NCBI RefSeq assembly: GCF_965277665.1
Contig: NZ_OZ255835.1
Location: forward strand, 620,001-684,000
DNA: 64,000 nt
Direction: 5' to 3'
From: Lichenicoccus sp965277665
GTDB lineage: Bacteria; Pseudomonadota; Alphaproteobacteria; Acetobacterales; Acetobacteraceae
The translations under genes and the position numbers were made by a program. Each line of letters starts with the position of its first letter. Positions within the stretch are counted from its first letter, which is position 1. Shown in pieces: positions 35,000 through 43,447 of this stretch. Under the pieces are notes generated by a model that ran no database searches, was not told the origin of the DNA, and worked only from the letters and a program-made list of their open reading frames with translations.

Positions 35000-36448
35000 T
35001 TGCGGATTTCGACGCGGCACCTGAACAGCCTGGCCGCTTGCATCGGCCTGGCGCTCCTGGCCGGATGCTCCGGAGTGCAGAAGGTCAAGGCGCTGGTGAC
35101 CGGCCCGTCCTCGCCCTACCTCACCGGCTATATCGGCGAGGTCGCCGCCGACGAACCGCGGGCCGCCCTGGTCGGGCGCGACATCCTGGCTCGCGGCGGC
35201 AATGCGGCGGACGCGGCCGCGGCCCTCGGCCTGGCCCTGTCAGTGACGCTGCCCTCGCGCGCCTCGCTCGGCGCCGGCGGCGCCTGCCTGGCCTACGACG
35301 CGTCCGGCGCCGCGCCGGATGCGATCCTGTTCACCTCGGTCGCCGGCGCGCCCGGGCTCGACGCCGACCGCCCGGCCGCGGTGCCGATGCTGGCGCGCGG
35401 CCTGTTCCTGCTGCAGGCGCGGCACGGCCATGTCGGCTTCGACGAGCTGACCCGTCCGGCGGCCGGGCTGGCGCGCGATGGCATCACCGTGTCCCGCGCC
35501 TTCGCCGACGATCTTGCGCAGGTCAGCCAGCCGCTGCTCGCCGACCCCGGCACGCGCGCGATCTTCGGCGCCGTTGGCGGCGGGACCGGAGGCGGTGTCC
35601 CGGTCGCCGGCGACCAGCTCGTGCAGCCGACTTTGTCGGAGACCCTGAGCCGCATCGCCCTGTCCGGGGTGGGCGAACTCTATACCGGCGCGCTGTCGCG
35701 CGATTTCGTCGCCGGCGCCGATGCGGCCGGCGGCGGCCTCGATGCGGACAGCATGCGCTCGGCGCTGCCGACCAGCCGCGCCGCGCTGCACCTGCAGAGC
35801 GGCCGCTACGAGGTCGGCTTCCTGCCCCCGCCGGCGGATGGCGGTCTCGCCGCTGCGGCCGGCTTCGCGGCGCTGGAACAGGGCCAGGGGGATGCCGTGG
35901 GCGTGTCTCAGGCCGCCGCCGCCGCCTGGCGGGCTCGTCACCCGCAGCAGGGCAACGGCGATCATCTGGCCGAGGCGGCGCAATTGGTGCTGGACGAAGC
36001 GCTGCATGCAGGTGCGTCCGGTGCGCCCCTGAGCCGGCTGCCGGCGTCCACCAGCTTCGTGGTGCTCGATCGCAGCGGCAATGCGGTGTCCTGTGCCGTC
36101 AGCATGAACAACCTGTTCGGCACCGGGCGGGTGGCGGGCGACACCGGCATCCTGCTCGCCGCCTCGCCGGCCCGCGTCCCGGCGCCCCTGCTCCCGGCGG
36201 CGATCGCGTACAACCCGTCCGGGAACAGCTTCCGCGCGGCGGTGGCGGGCTCCGGCCAGAACCAGGCCGCGGGCGCGGTGGCCGCGGCCATGCACAATGC
36301 GCTCGCCGGCGTGCCGCTCTCGCATCCGGTGACCGAGACCGGCCGGGTCAACACCATCTCCTGCCCGCAGGGTCTGCCCGGCGACAGCAACAGCTGCGCC
36401 GGCACCACCGATCCACGCGGCGCGGGCCTCGCGATCGGCAGCGAGTAG
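35000..36448 (+). CDS. Degenerate gamma-glutamyltransferase-like lipoprotein
   Basis: 482 residues from TTG 35000, preceded by GGAG nine bases upstream. The N-terminus is a lipoprotein signal (IGLALLAGCSG). The rest aligns with the Ntn-type gamma-glutamyltransferases: RGGNAADAAAALGLALSVTLP, a small-subunit-like start STSFVVLDRSGNAVSCAVSMNNLFGTG and a late Gly-rich loop. The nucleophile Thr of TTHYSV aligns with Ser350, and the substrate-binding Arg of the FRE motif is replaced (FTSVAG). It is shorter than usual (about 560-590). Activity on gamma-glutamyl compounds is doubtful. It is followed five bases later by an aminotransferase gene. Confidence 0.75.
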   Translation: MRISTRHLNSLAACIGLALLAGCSGVQKVKALVTGPSSPYLTGYIGEVAADEPRAALVGRDILARGGNAADAAAALGLALSVTLPSRASLGAGGACLAYDASGAAPDAILFTSVAGAPGLDADRPAAVPMLARGLFLLQARHGHVGFDELTRPAAGLARDGITVSRAFADDLAQVSQPLLADPGTRAIFGAVGGGTGGGVPVAGDQLVQPTLSETLSRIALSGVGELYTGALSRDFVAGADAAGGGLDADSMRSALPTSRAALHLQSGRYEVGFLPPPADGGLAAAAGFAALEQGQGDAVGVSQAAAAAWRARHPQQGNGDHLAEAAQLVLDEALHAGASGAPLSRLPASTSFVVLDRSGNAVSCAVSMNNLFGTGRVAGDTGILLAASPARVPAPLLPAAIAYNPSGNSFRAAVAGSGQNQAAGAVAAAMHNALAGVPLSHPVTETGRVNTISCPQGLPGDSNSCAGTTDPRGAGLAIGSE

Positions 36449-36453
36449 GCAGA

Positions 36454-37626
36454 ATGCTCAAGCGGGGCGCGGCCGCCGCGATCGCGCCCTTCCTGGTGAT
36501 GGACGTGATCGCCCGCGCCAATGCCCGGCAGGCGGCGCTGGCGCCCGGGGCGCCGGGCATCATCCGCATGGAGGTCGGCCAGCCCGGTACCGGCGCACCG
36601 CGCGGCGCGGTGCAGGCGGCCTCGCGGGCACTGCTGGCCGGCGAGCCGCTCGGCTACACCGAGGCCTTCGGGCTGCGGTCGCTGCGCGAGGCGATCAGCC
36701 GGCATTACGGCCGGTTCTATGACGGCCTCGCGTTGGCACCGGACCGGATCGCGGTCACCACCGGCGCGTCCGGCGGCTTCCTGCTCGCCTTCCTGTCGGC
36801 GTTCGACATCGGCGACCGCATCGCCATGGCGGCGCCGTACTATCCGCCCTACCTCAACATCCTGCATGCGCTCGGCATGGTGCCGGTGGTGCTGCCCACT
36901 GCGGCATCGACGCGGTTCCAGCCGACGATTGCGATGCTGGAACGGCTCGCGGCGCGCGAAGGCCTGCCGGACGGGCTGATCGTGGCCTCGCCGTGCAATC
37001 CGGCCGGCACCATGCTGCAAGCCGTGGACCTCGCAGCCCTCGCGCAATGGTGCGACACGCACGGCGTGCGGCTGGTCAGCGACGAGATCTATCACGGCCT
37101 GACCTGGGACTTTCCGGCCGCTACCGCCGCGTCGTTCAGCGACAGCGCGATCGTCATCAACAGCTTTTCGAAATACTGGAGCATGACCGGCTGGCGCGTG
37201 GGCTGGATGGTGCTGCCGCACGACCTGCTCGGCGCCGCCGAGCGGCTGAAGCAGAACATGTTCATCAGCGCGCCGCATATCTCGCAGGTGGCGGCCGAGG
37301 CGGCGTTCGCCTGCACCGACGAGATCACCGCCAACCTGGCGCGCTACCGCCGCAGCCGCGATTTCCTGCTCCACGAGCTGCCGCAGGTGGGCTTTCCTGC
37401 GCTGTCGCCGGCGCAGGGCGCCTTCTACCTCTATGCGGATATCTCGCAGCACGGCAGCGACAGCCTGAGCTTCGCCGATCGCATCCTGGAGACGGCCGGT
37501 GTCGCCGTCACCCCGGGCATCGATTTCGATGCCGAGCGGGGCCACGAGTTCCTGCGTTTCTCCTATTGCGGGCCCGAGGCCGACATGCGCGAGGCCCCGT
37601 CGAGGCTGGCGCTGCTCGGAGCCTGA
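36454..37626 (+). CDS. Class I/II PLP-dependent aminotransferase
   Basis: Fold-type I aminotransferase of 390 residues from ATG 36454; the longer open frame upstream overlaps the previous gene. The PLP Lys is in NSFSKYWSMTGWRVGW, with ASPCNPAGTM (Asn/Pro) and SDEIYHGL (Asp/Tyr) ahead of it and the carboxylate-binding Arg in EFLRFSYC. The pattern fits the aspartate/aromatic/alanine aminotransferase Ib group; substrate is not determined. It lies five bases after the GGT-like lipoprotein gene, suggesting joint expression in amino-acid salvage, but this is only context. Confidence 0.88.
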   Translation: MLKRGAAAAIAPFLVMDVIARANARQAALAPGAPGIIRMEVGQPGTGAPRGAVQAASRALLAGEPLGYTEAFGLRSLREAISRHYGRFYDGLALAPDRIAVTTGASGGFLLAFLSAFDIGDRIAMAAPYYPPYLNILHALGMVPVVLPTAASTRFQPTIAMLERLAAREGLPDGLIVASPCNPAGTMLQAVDLAALAQWCDTHGVRLVSDEIYHGLTWDFPAATAASFSDSAIVINSFSKYWSMTGWRVGWMVLPHDLLGAAERLKQNMFISAPHISQVAAEAAFACTDEITANLARYRRSRDFLLHELPQVGFPALSPAQGAFYLYADISQHGSDSLSFADRILETAGVAVTPGIDFDAERGHEFLRFSYCGPEADMREAPSRLALLGA

Positions 37627-37650
37627 GGGCCGGGTCGCCGGCGACCGCCT

Positions 37651-38550
37651 TCAGGGAAGATGGTTGCCACCGGTCACGCCGTAGATCTCGCCGGTCACGT
37701 AGCTGGATTCCTGCGACGCCAGCAGCACATAGACCGAGGCCAGTTCCGCCGGCTGGCCCGGGCGCCCGATCGGGGTCTTCGAGCCCAGGTCCGGGATCGC
37801 ATCGGCGGGCTGCCCGCCGCTGGGCTGCAACGGCGTCCAGACCGGCCCGGGGGCGACCGCGTTGACGCGTATCCCCTGCTCGATCACCTGCTTGGCGAGC
37901 GCCTTGGTGAAGGCGGTGATGGCGGCCTTGGTCGAGGCGTACTCGAGCAGCGTCGAAGAAGGCTGGTAGCCCTGGATCGAGGTGGTGTTGACGATCGTCG
38001 AGCCGGGCGGCATCAGCGCGACGGCCGCCTGGCACAGCCAGAACATCGCCGTCACGTTGATGCGGAAGGTGGCCTCGAACTGCTCGGTGGTGAGGTCGGC
38101 GATCTGCTTCACCGCCGTCTGCTTGCCGGCGACGTTGACCAGGACATCGAGGCCGCCGAGCGTCGCATGGGCCTCACGGACGAGCGCCTTGCTGAAGGCC
38201 TCGTCGCCGATGTCGCCCGGCAGGGCCACCGCCTTGACGCCGGCGGCGCGGACCAGGGCCACCACCTCCTGCGCGTCCTTTTCCTCGGACGGCAGATAGC
38301 TCAGGGCCACGTCGGCGCCTTCACGGGCGAACGCGATGGCGGCGGCCCGGCCGATCCCGGAATCGGCACCGGTGATCAGCGCCTTGCGGCCGGCGAGCCG
38401 GCCGAAACCCTGGTAGCTCGCCTCGCCATGGTCGGGCTTGGGCGACATCTCCCGGGCGAGGCCGGGTGCGGATTGCGGCTGCCTGTCGAACTCGGGTTGC
38501 GGATACTGCGTGCGCGGGTCCTGCATCGCATACTGGTTCGTGGTGGTCAT
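37651..38550 (-). CDS. Short-chain dehydrogenase with N-terminal extension (YghA/YhxC-like)
   Basis: 299 residues from ATG 38550 (MTTTNQYAMQDPRTQYPQP). The first 50 residues are a polar extension typical of the YghA/YhxC/GsiB-associated SDR group; then comes KALITGADSGIGRAAAIAF, NVAGKQ, the catalytic Ser and YxxxK (NTTSIQGYQPS, EYASTKAA) and the end SYVTGEIYGVTGGNHLP. These enzymes are often stress-induced and act on sugars, alcohols or aldehydes; the substrate is unknown. It is divergent from the flavoprotein gene with 169 bases between starts. Confidence 0.88.
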   Translation of the reverse strand: MTTTNQYAMQDPRTQYPQPEFDRQPQSAPGLAREMSPKPDHGEASYQGFGRLAGRKALITGADSGIGRAAAIAFAREGADVALSYLPSEEKDAQEVVALVRAAGVKAVALPGDIGDEAFSKALVREAHATLGGLDVLVNVAGKQTAVKQIADLTTEQFEATFRINVTAMFWLCQAAVALMPPGSTIVNTTSIQGYQPSSTLLEYASTKAAITAFTKALAKQVIEQGIRVNAVAPGPVWTPLQPSGGQPADAIPDLGSKTPIGRPGQPAELASVYVLLASQESSYVTGEIYGVTGGNHLP

Positions 38551-38706
38551 TGCGTCGCTGTGCCTTCTGCTGCGTCCGGTGGTGCGCCGCCAACGGAAGC
38601 GTCCGGACGCGGTTCGCTCACTTCGGCGCGCGTGGCGCACAGGCTTGCGGCGTGCAGGTCCGCTTGCGCGGCGGCCGGATTGCGACCAGAAGCGGCGGTC
38701 GCTTGC

Positions 38707-38713
38707 GGGGAGG
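38707..38713 (+). promoter_or_regulatory. Ribosome binding site fixing a TTG start
   Basis: GGGGAGG stands six bases before TTG 38720. No Met codon lies near the start of the FAD-binding motif of the following flavoprotein, so this sequence decides the start. Confidence 0.7.
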
Positions 38714-38719
38714 CAGCCA

Positions 38720-39952
38720 TTGCAGCAGCGCGTGGCGATCGTCGGCGCCGGCCCGGCGGGGCTGGCGGCGGCCGAGCGACTGTCCGGGCAGGGCATTGCG
38801 GTCACCCTGTACGAGCGCATGCGCACCCCCGGCCGCAAGCTGCTGATCGCCGGGCGCGGCGGCCTCAACCTGACCCACTCGGAACCGCTGCCGCAGGTCC
38901 TCGATCGCTATGGCAGCGCGCGGGACTGGCTGGCGCCGGCAATCCACGACTTCCCGCCGGATGCCCTGCGCGCCTGGGCCGAAGCGCTCGGGCAACCGGT
39001 GTTCACCGGCAGCAGCGGCCGGGTGTTCCCGCGTGCGATGAAATCCTCCGGGTTGCTGCGCGCCTGGCTGGCAAGGCTGCAGTCGCAAGGGGTGGTCTTG
39101 CGCACCGGCTCACGCTGGACCGGCTGGACCGAGGCGGGGGGCCTGCAGCTCGAGGACGGGGCTGCGATCGAGGCGGATGGGGTCGTGCTGGCGCTCGGCG
39201 GTGCCAGCTGGTCCCGGCTCGGCTCGGACGGATCCTGGGCCCCGCTGCTGGCGGCGCGCGGGGTCGAGATCGCGCCGTTCCGGCCGGCCAATTGCGGGTT
39301 CCTGGCGAACTGGTCCGAGCCGTTCGCCACTCGCCATGCCGGCCTGCCGCTGCAGCATGTCGGGCTGCGCTGCGGTCCGGTTGCCGCCGCGGGCGACCTC
39401 ATGCTGACCAGGCGCGGGATCGAAGGTGGCGCGGTCTATGCGCTGTCGGCGCCGCTGCGCGATGCCATCGAACGCGACGGCGAGGTGCTGCTGCGGGTCG
39501 ATCTGCGCCCGGAGCAGTCCGCGGACGCCCTGGCCGCCAGGCTCGCCCGCGTGCGGCGGCGCGAGAGCCTGTCGAACAGCCTGCGCCGCGCGCTCAGCCT
39601 GCCGCCGCAGGCCATCGGGCTGCTGCGCGAAGCGGCGCTGCAGGGTCCGCTCCCGCGCGAGCCGGGCGCCCTGGCGGCCCTGGTGAAGGCGGTGCCGCTG
39701 CGTCTCGTCGGCGCCGAGGCGCTCGACCGCGCGATCTCGACCGCCGGCGGGGTAAGGCGGGAGGCGCTGGACGCGCAGTGCATGCTGCGCGCGCTGCCCG
39801 GCCTGTTCGCCTGCGGCGAGATGCTGGACTGGGAGGCGCCGACCGGCGGCTACCTGCTGCAGGCCAGCCTCGCCACCGGACGCGCGGCGGCCGACGGCGT
39901 GCTGCGCTGGCTGCGGGCGTTTCCGGCCGGCCCGTCACCACGCCCGCCATGA
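38720..39952 (+). CDS. FAD-dependent oxidoreductase of the HI0933/TIGR03862 (PP4765) type
   Basis: 410 residues from TTG 38720. The FAD dinucleotide-binding motif VAIVGAGPAGLAAAERL begins at residue 5, which with the ribosome site upstream supports the TTG over the longer open frame. Family marks are GRKLLIAGRGGLNLTHSE, GSSGRVFPRAMKSSGLLRAW, VLALGGASWSRLGSDG and the C-terminal FACGEMLDWEAPTGGYLLQASLATG. These HI0933-like flavoproteins have no settled function in most bacteria. The gene stands alone, divergent from the SDR gene. Confidence 0.85.
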   Translation: MQQRVAIVGAGPAGLAAAERLSGQGIAVTLYERMRTPGRKLLIAGRGGLNLTHSEPLPQVLDRYGSARDWLAPAIHDFPPDALRAWAEALGQPVFTGSSGRVFPRAMKSSGLLRAWLARLQSQGVVLRTGSRWTGWTEAGGLQLEDGAAIEADGVVLALGGASWSRLGSDGSWAPLLAARGVEIAPFRPANCGFLANWSEPFATRHAGLPLQHVGLRCGPVAAAGDLMLTRRGIEGGAVYALSAPLRDAIERDGEVLLRVDLRPEQSADALAARLARVRRRESLSNSLRRALSLPPQAIGLLREAALQGPLPREPGALAALVKAVPLRLVGAEALDRAISTAGGVRREALDAQCMLRALPGLFACGEMLDWEAPTGGYLLQASLATGRAAADGVLRWLRAFPAGPSPRPP

Positions 39953-40168
39953 CGGTGGCCACAGCGATCGGCGCGGCCGGCGCCGATGCGGCGGCGTTCG
40001 ATAGGGGTGATCGAAGACGGTTCCCGTGCGCCGACGCTGCATGACAGGAGCGTTTCGGGATCAAAACGTATAGTGGTTGCGTGAGTTCGACCCGATCAGC
40101 AGCTCCGTCGCGTGCGAGCAGGTGAGGGTACGTGATCTCGGCTTCTCCGGCGCGCAAAGGATTTCCAG

Positions 40169-43100
40169 GTGGGCACCTACAGCTTTTCAGGCGCGCCGGT
40201 CTTCGTGACGGTGGCGGCGACGGGCCTCTACGACATCGCCGCCTTCGGCGCGCAGGGAGGCCAGAATGAGCACGGCGCCGGCGGTCTCGGCGCCGAGGCG
40301 GATGGGACCTTCAGCCTGACCGCGGGCGAGACGCTGGAGATCGTCATCGGCGGCCGCGGTGCGCGTGCCAACGCGGAGTATGCCGGTGGTGGCGGCGGTG
40401 GGGGCACCTTCGTGTTCGCGAGCACAGGTGGCAGTGCCTACGCACCGCTACTGGTCGCAGGCGGCGGCGGCGGCGGCTACGGCAAAGGCAGATCTGGCGG
40501 CCCAGGCATGGTCGGCGCTGACGGTACTGGCGCCGGAGGCGCTTTCCCGCCGGGTCAAGGTTCCGGCGGCAGTGGCGCGGGGGTCAGGGGCGCCGGCAGC
40601 ACAGGGGCCGGTCCCGGCGAAGGCTACGGCGGCGCGAGCCTGACGGGCCGTTTCGCCGGAGGTGCGGGTGCCAGCTCGGGCGGCTTCGGCGGCGGCGGCG
40701 GCGGCGGCTACGTCAACACCGGCGGCGGCGGCTACTACGGCGGCGGCGGCTACTATGGCGGCGGCGGCGGCGGCGGCGGCTATACCGGCGGCGTTGGGGG
40801 GTATCAGACCGGCGGCACCGGCGGCACGTCGTTCGATGCCGGCACCGCGGACGCCGGCAAAACGACAGCGGGCGCGCGGAGCGGCGACGGCAGCCTGGTG
40901 ATCTCGCCCGATATTGCCTGCTACGTCACCGGCACGCTGATCCTGACTGCCGTTGGCGAGCGGCCGGTCGAGCAGCTGGCGATCGGCGACCTGCTTGTCA
41001 CCGCGTCCGGCGCGCATCGCCCGGTCAAGTGGATCGGCCGGCGTGCCTATGCCGGGCGGTTCCTGGCCGCCAATCCGGGCGTGCAGCCGATCCGCCTGCG
41101 TGCCGGCTCGCTCGGCTGCGGCCTGCCGCGCCGCGACCTGCTGGTCTCGCCCGAGCACGCGATGGGCCTCGACGGCGTGCTGGTGCCGGCGCGCTGCCTC
41201 ATCGACGACAGCACGATCGTGCAGGAACGCCGCTTGCCGCGGGTCGACTATGTGCATGTCGAGCTGGACAGCCACGACGTGATCCTGGCCGAGGGTGCGG
41301 CGTCGGAGAGCTTCGTCGACGACGACAGCCGCGGCATGTTCCGCAACGCGGCCGACTACGCCGCGCGCTATCCCGACGCGCCGGTTGGGCGAGGCGGCGC
41401 CTGCTTGCCGCGGCTGGAGCAGGGGCCGGGGCTCGACGCGTTGCGCCGCCGGCTGGCCGGCCAGACCATGCCCGCCGAGGCGATGGAGGGCCGGCTGGAT
41501 GCGGTGGACGCGGACCGGATCACCGGCTGGGCGCGCAACCTTGCGGCGCCGGGGCGGCGGATCCGGCTGCGGGTGCGCGACAACGGCGCGATCCTGGGCG
41601 AGATCATCGCCGACAGCTTCCGGCTCGACCTGCTCGAGGCGCGCGGCGGCGACGGCCGGTATGGCTTCAGCCTGCCGGTATCGGGAGGGCTGTCCGCAGC
41701 GCTGCGGCATGTGATCACGGTGGAACGTGCCTCCGACGGGATGCCGCTGGACGGCAACGGATGGGTGCGCGAGGCGCAGATCATGCCTGAGCTTCGCGCC
41801 GTGCCGGCCTGCGGGGCGGCGGAGATGCGCGGCATGCTGGACCTGTGCACGCGGGAGCGGCTGACCGGCTGGGCGTATGCGCCGGGCAGCGACGCCCCGG
41901 TCGCGCTGCAGGTCCTGGATAACGGCATCCCGCTGGCGTGCGTATTGGCGAACGAGCCGCGCGGCGACCTCGCGATGGCGGGCATCGGCACCGGGCGGCA
42001 CGGCTTCGACCTGCTGATCCCCGGCGGCCTGTCGCCCTTGCTGCGCCATGTGCTCGACATCCGGCGCGACAGCGACGGCGCCCGGCTGCCGGGCGCGCCG
42101 CTGCTGATCGAGCCGGCCGGAGCCTTCGGGGCCGGGCTGGAAGCGGCGGTGGCCGCCGCGGTGGCGGCGCTGGCCCCCGGCGAGCAGCAGGAGCAGGCAC
42201 TCGCCTTCCTCCGTTGCCAGGCCGAACGCCTGCAGCAGGACCGGGCCGACCGTGATGCCGACCGGGGCCCGCGCGAGGCGGCCCGGCGGCATCGCCGGCG
42301 ATGGGGCCGCGCGGCCGCCGATGCGCCCTGCAGGACCCTGGTCGTGGACAGCGCGCTGCCGCAGACGGGCCATAGCGGGGGAGACAACGCCATCCTGTCG
42401 CATATCGCGGCGCTGCAGCGTCTCGGCCATGCGGTGAGCTTCGCGGCGGCGGATGCGATGGCGGCAGGCGCGTCCGCGCTCGACGCGGCCGGCGTCACGC
42501 TGCTCAGGCTGCCATTCTACGCCTCCGTCGAGGAGGTGCTGCGCCGCCAGTCGGGCTGCTTCGACGTGGTGTATCTGCACCGCGGCGAGACGGCGGCGCG
42601 CTACAGCCACCTGGTACGGCGCTACGCCCCGCAGGCCAGGCTGCTCTACAGCGTGGCCGACCTGCACCATCTGCGGCTGGCGCGCCAGGCCGAGCTGCAG
42701 GACGACCAGGCGCTGCGCGCCGCCAGCGCCAGGGTGCGCTCGATGGAAGCCGCCGCCGCGGCGGCGGCCGACGCGGTGCTCACCCATTCGCATGTGGAAG
42801 CGGCCATGCTGCGTCGCCTGGTGCCGGGTGCCGCGGTGCATCGCATCCCCTGGTCGATGACGGCGCAACCCTCGCGCCCAGCCTTCGGCAGGCGCAGCGG
42901 CGTGGCGTTCATCGGCTGTTTCGACCACGCGCCCAACGTGGATGCGGCGATCTGGCTTGTCGGCACCGTGATGCAACTGGTCTGGCAGCGTTGCCCGGGG
43001 CTGGAATGCCTGCTCGCCGGCCGGGCGATGCCCGATGCCGTGCGCGCGCTGGCGCGCCCGGGTGTCGCGGTGCTCGGCGAGGTGGCGGATCTGCGGATCG

Positions 43101-43444
43101 TCTATGACAGGGTCCGCCTGACCGTGGCGCCCTTGCGTTTCGGGGCGGGGGTGAAGAGCAAGGTGCTGGAGAGCTTCGCCGCCGGGCTGCCCTGCGTCAT
43201 GACGCCGGTGGCGGCCGAAGGGATCGAGCTGGGATCGGATCTGCAGCCGCTGGTCGCCGGCTCGCCGGAGGCCCTGGCCGACCGCATCGTGCGGCTGCAT
43301 GAGAACGCCGGCGCCAACCGCGCCATCGCGGCGGCCGGCGTGTCGCTGATCCGGTCCAGCCATGGCGCGGAGAGCGTGGCCCGGGCCCTGCACGCGGCGA
43401 TCACCGGGGAGACCACGACGCTGCCCCTGCAGCGCTTCGGATAG
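40169..43444 (+). CDS. Gly-rich/Hint/GWA-module/glycosyltransferase fusion protein
   Basis: 1091 residues from GTG 40169 (AAAGGA upstream). Residues 1-250 are a glycine-rich domain like that of ALK/LTK-type proteins (GLYDIAAFGAQGGQ, LLVAGGGGGGYG, many GGYYGGGG runs). A Hint_2 domain starts at Cys251 (CYVTGTLILTAVGERPVEQL) and runs to about 390 (SPEHAMGLDGVLVPARCL, HVELDSHDVILAEG). Two related modules with DRITGWARN and ERLTGWAYA cover about 440-650. From about 720 a GT-B glycosyltransferase ends the protein (AFIGCFDHAPNVDAAIWLV, GAGVKSKVLESFAAGLPCV). No signal peptide. Hint_2 lacks a C-terminal HN, so self-cleavage without splicing is more likely. Followed by a convergent sulfotransferase. 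Confidence 0.85.
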   Translation: MGTYSFSGAPVFVTVAATGLYDIAAFGAQGGQNEHGAGGLGAEADGTFSLTAGETLEIVIGGRGARANAEYAGGGGGGGTFVFASTGGSAYAPLLVAGGGGGGYGKGRSGGPGMVGADGTGAGGAFPPGQGSGGSGAGVRGAGSTGAGPGEGYGGASLTGRFAGGAGASSGGFGGGGGGGYVNTGGGGYYGGGGYYGGGGGGGGYTGGVGGYQTGGTGGTSFDAGTADAGKTTAGARSGDGSLVISPDIACYVTGTLILTAVGERPVEQLAIGDLLVTASGAHRPVKWIGRRAYAGRFLAANPGVQPIRLRAGSLGCGLPRRDLLVSPEHAMGLDGVLVPARCLIDDSTIVQERRLPRVDYVHVELDSHDVILAEGAASESFVDDDSRGMFRNAADYAARYPDAPVGRGGACLPRLEQGPGLDALRRRLAGQTMPAEAMEGRLDAVDADRITGWARNLAAPGRRIRLRVRDNGAILGEIIADSFRLDLLEARGGDGRYGFSLPVSGGLSAALRHVITVERASDGMPLDGNGWVREAQIMPELRAVPACGAAEMRGMLDLCTRERLTGWAYAPGSDAPVALQVLDNGIPLACVLANEPRGDLAMAGIGTGRHGFDLLIPGGLSPLLRHVLDIRRDSDGARLPGAPLLIEPAGAFGAGLEAAVAAAVAALAPGEQQEQALAFLRCQAERLQQDRADRDADRGPREAARRHRRRWGRAAADAPCRTLVVDSALPQTGHSGGDNAILSHIAALQRLGHAVSFAAADAMAAGASALDAAGVTLLRLPFYASVEEVLRRQSGCFDVVYLHRGETAARYSHLVRRYAPQARLLYSVADLHHLRLARQAELQDDQALRAASARVRSMEAAAAAAADAVLTHSHVEAAMLRRLVPGAAVHRIPWSMTAQPSRPAFGRRSGVAFIGCFDHAPNVDAAIWLVGTVMQLVWQRCPGLECLLAGRAMPDAVRALARPGVAVLGEVADLRIVYDRVRLTVAPLRFGAGVKSKVLESFAAGLPCVMTPVAAEGIELGSDLQPLVAGSPEALADRIVRLHENAGANRAIAAAGVSLIRSSHGAESVARALHAAITGETTTLPLQRFG

Positions 43445-43447
43445 AAG

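Noticed and set aside
38438..38719. N-terminal extension of the TIGR03862-type flavoprotein to 38438
   Set aside because: It would overlap the divergent SDR start, has shadow-like composition, and the ribosome site points to TTG 38720.
40919..41400. Intein in the 1091-residue fusion
   Set aside because: The domain is Hint_2-like and lacks the C-terminal His-Asn and following Cys/Ser/Thr, and the flanks are not one split protein.
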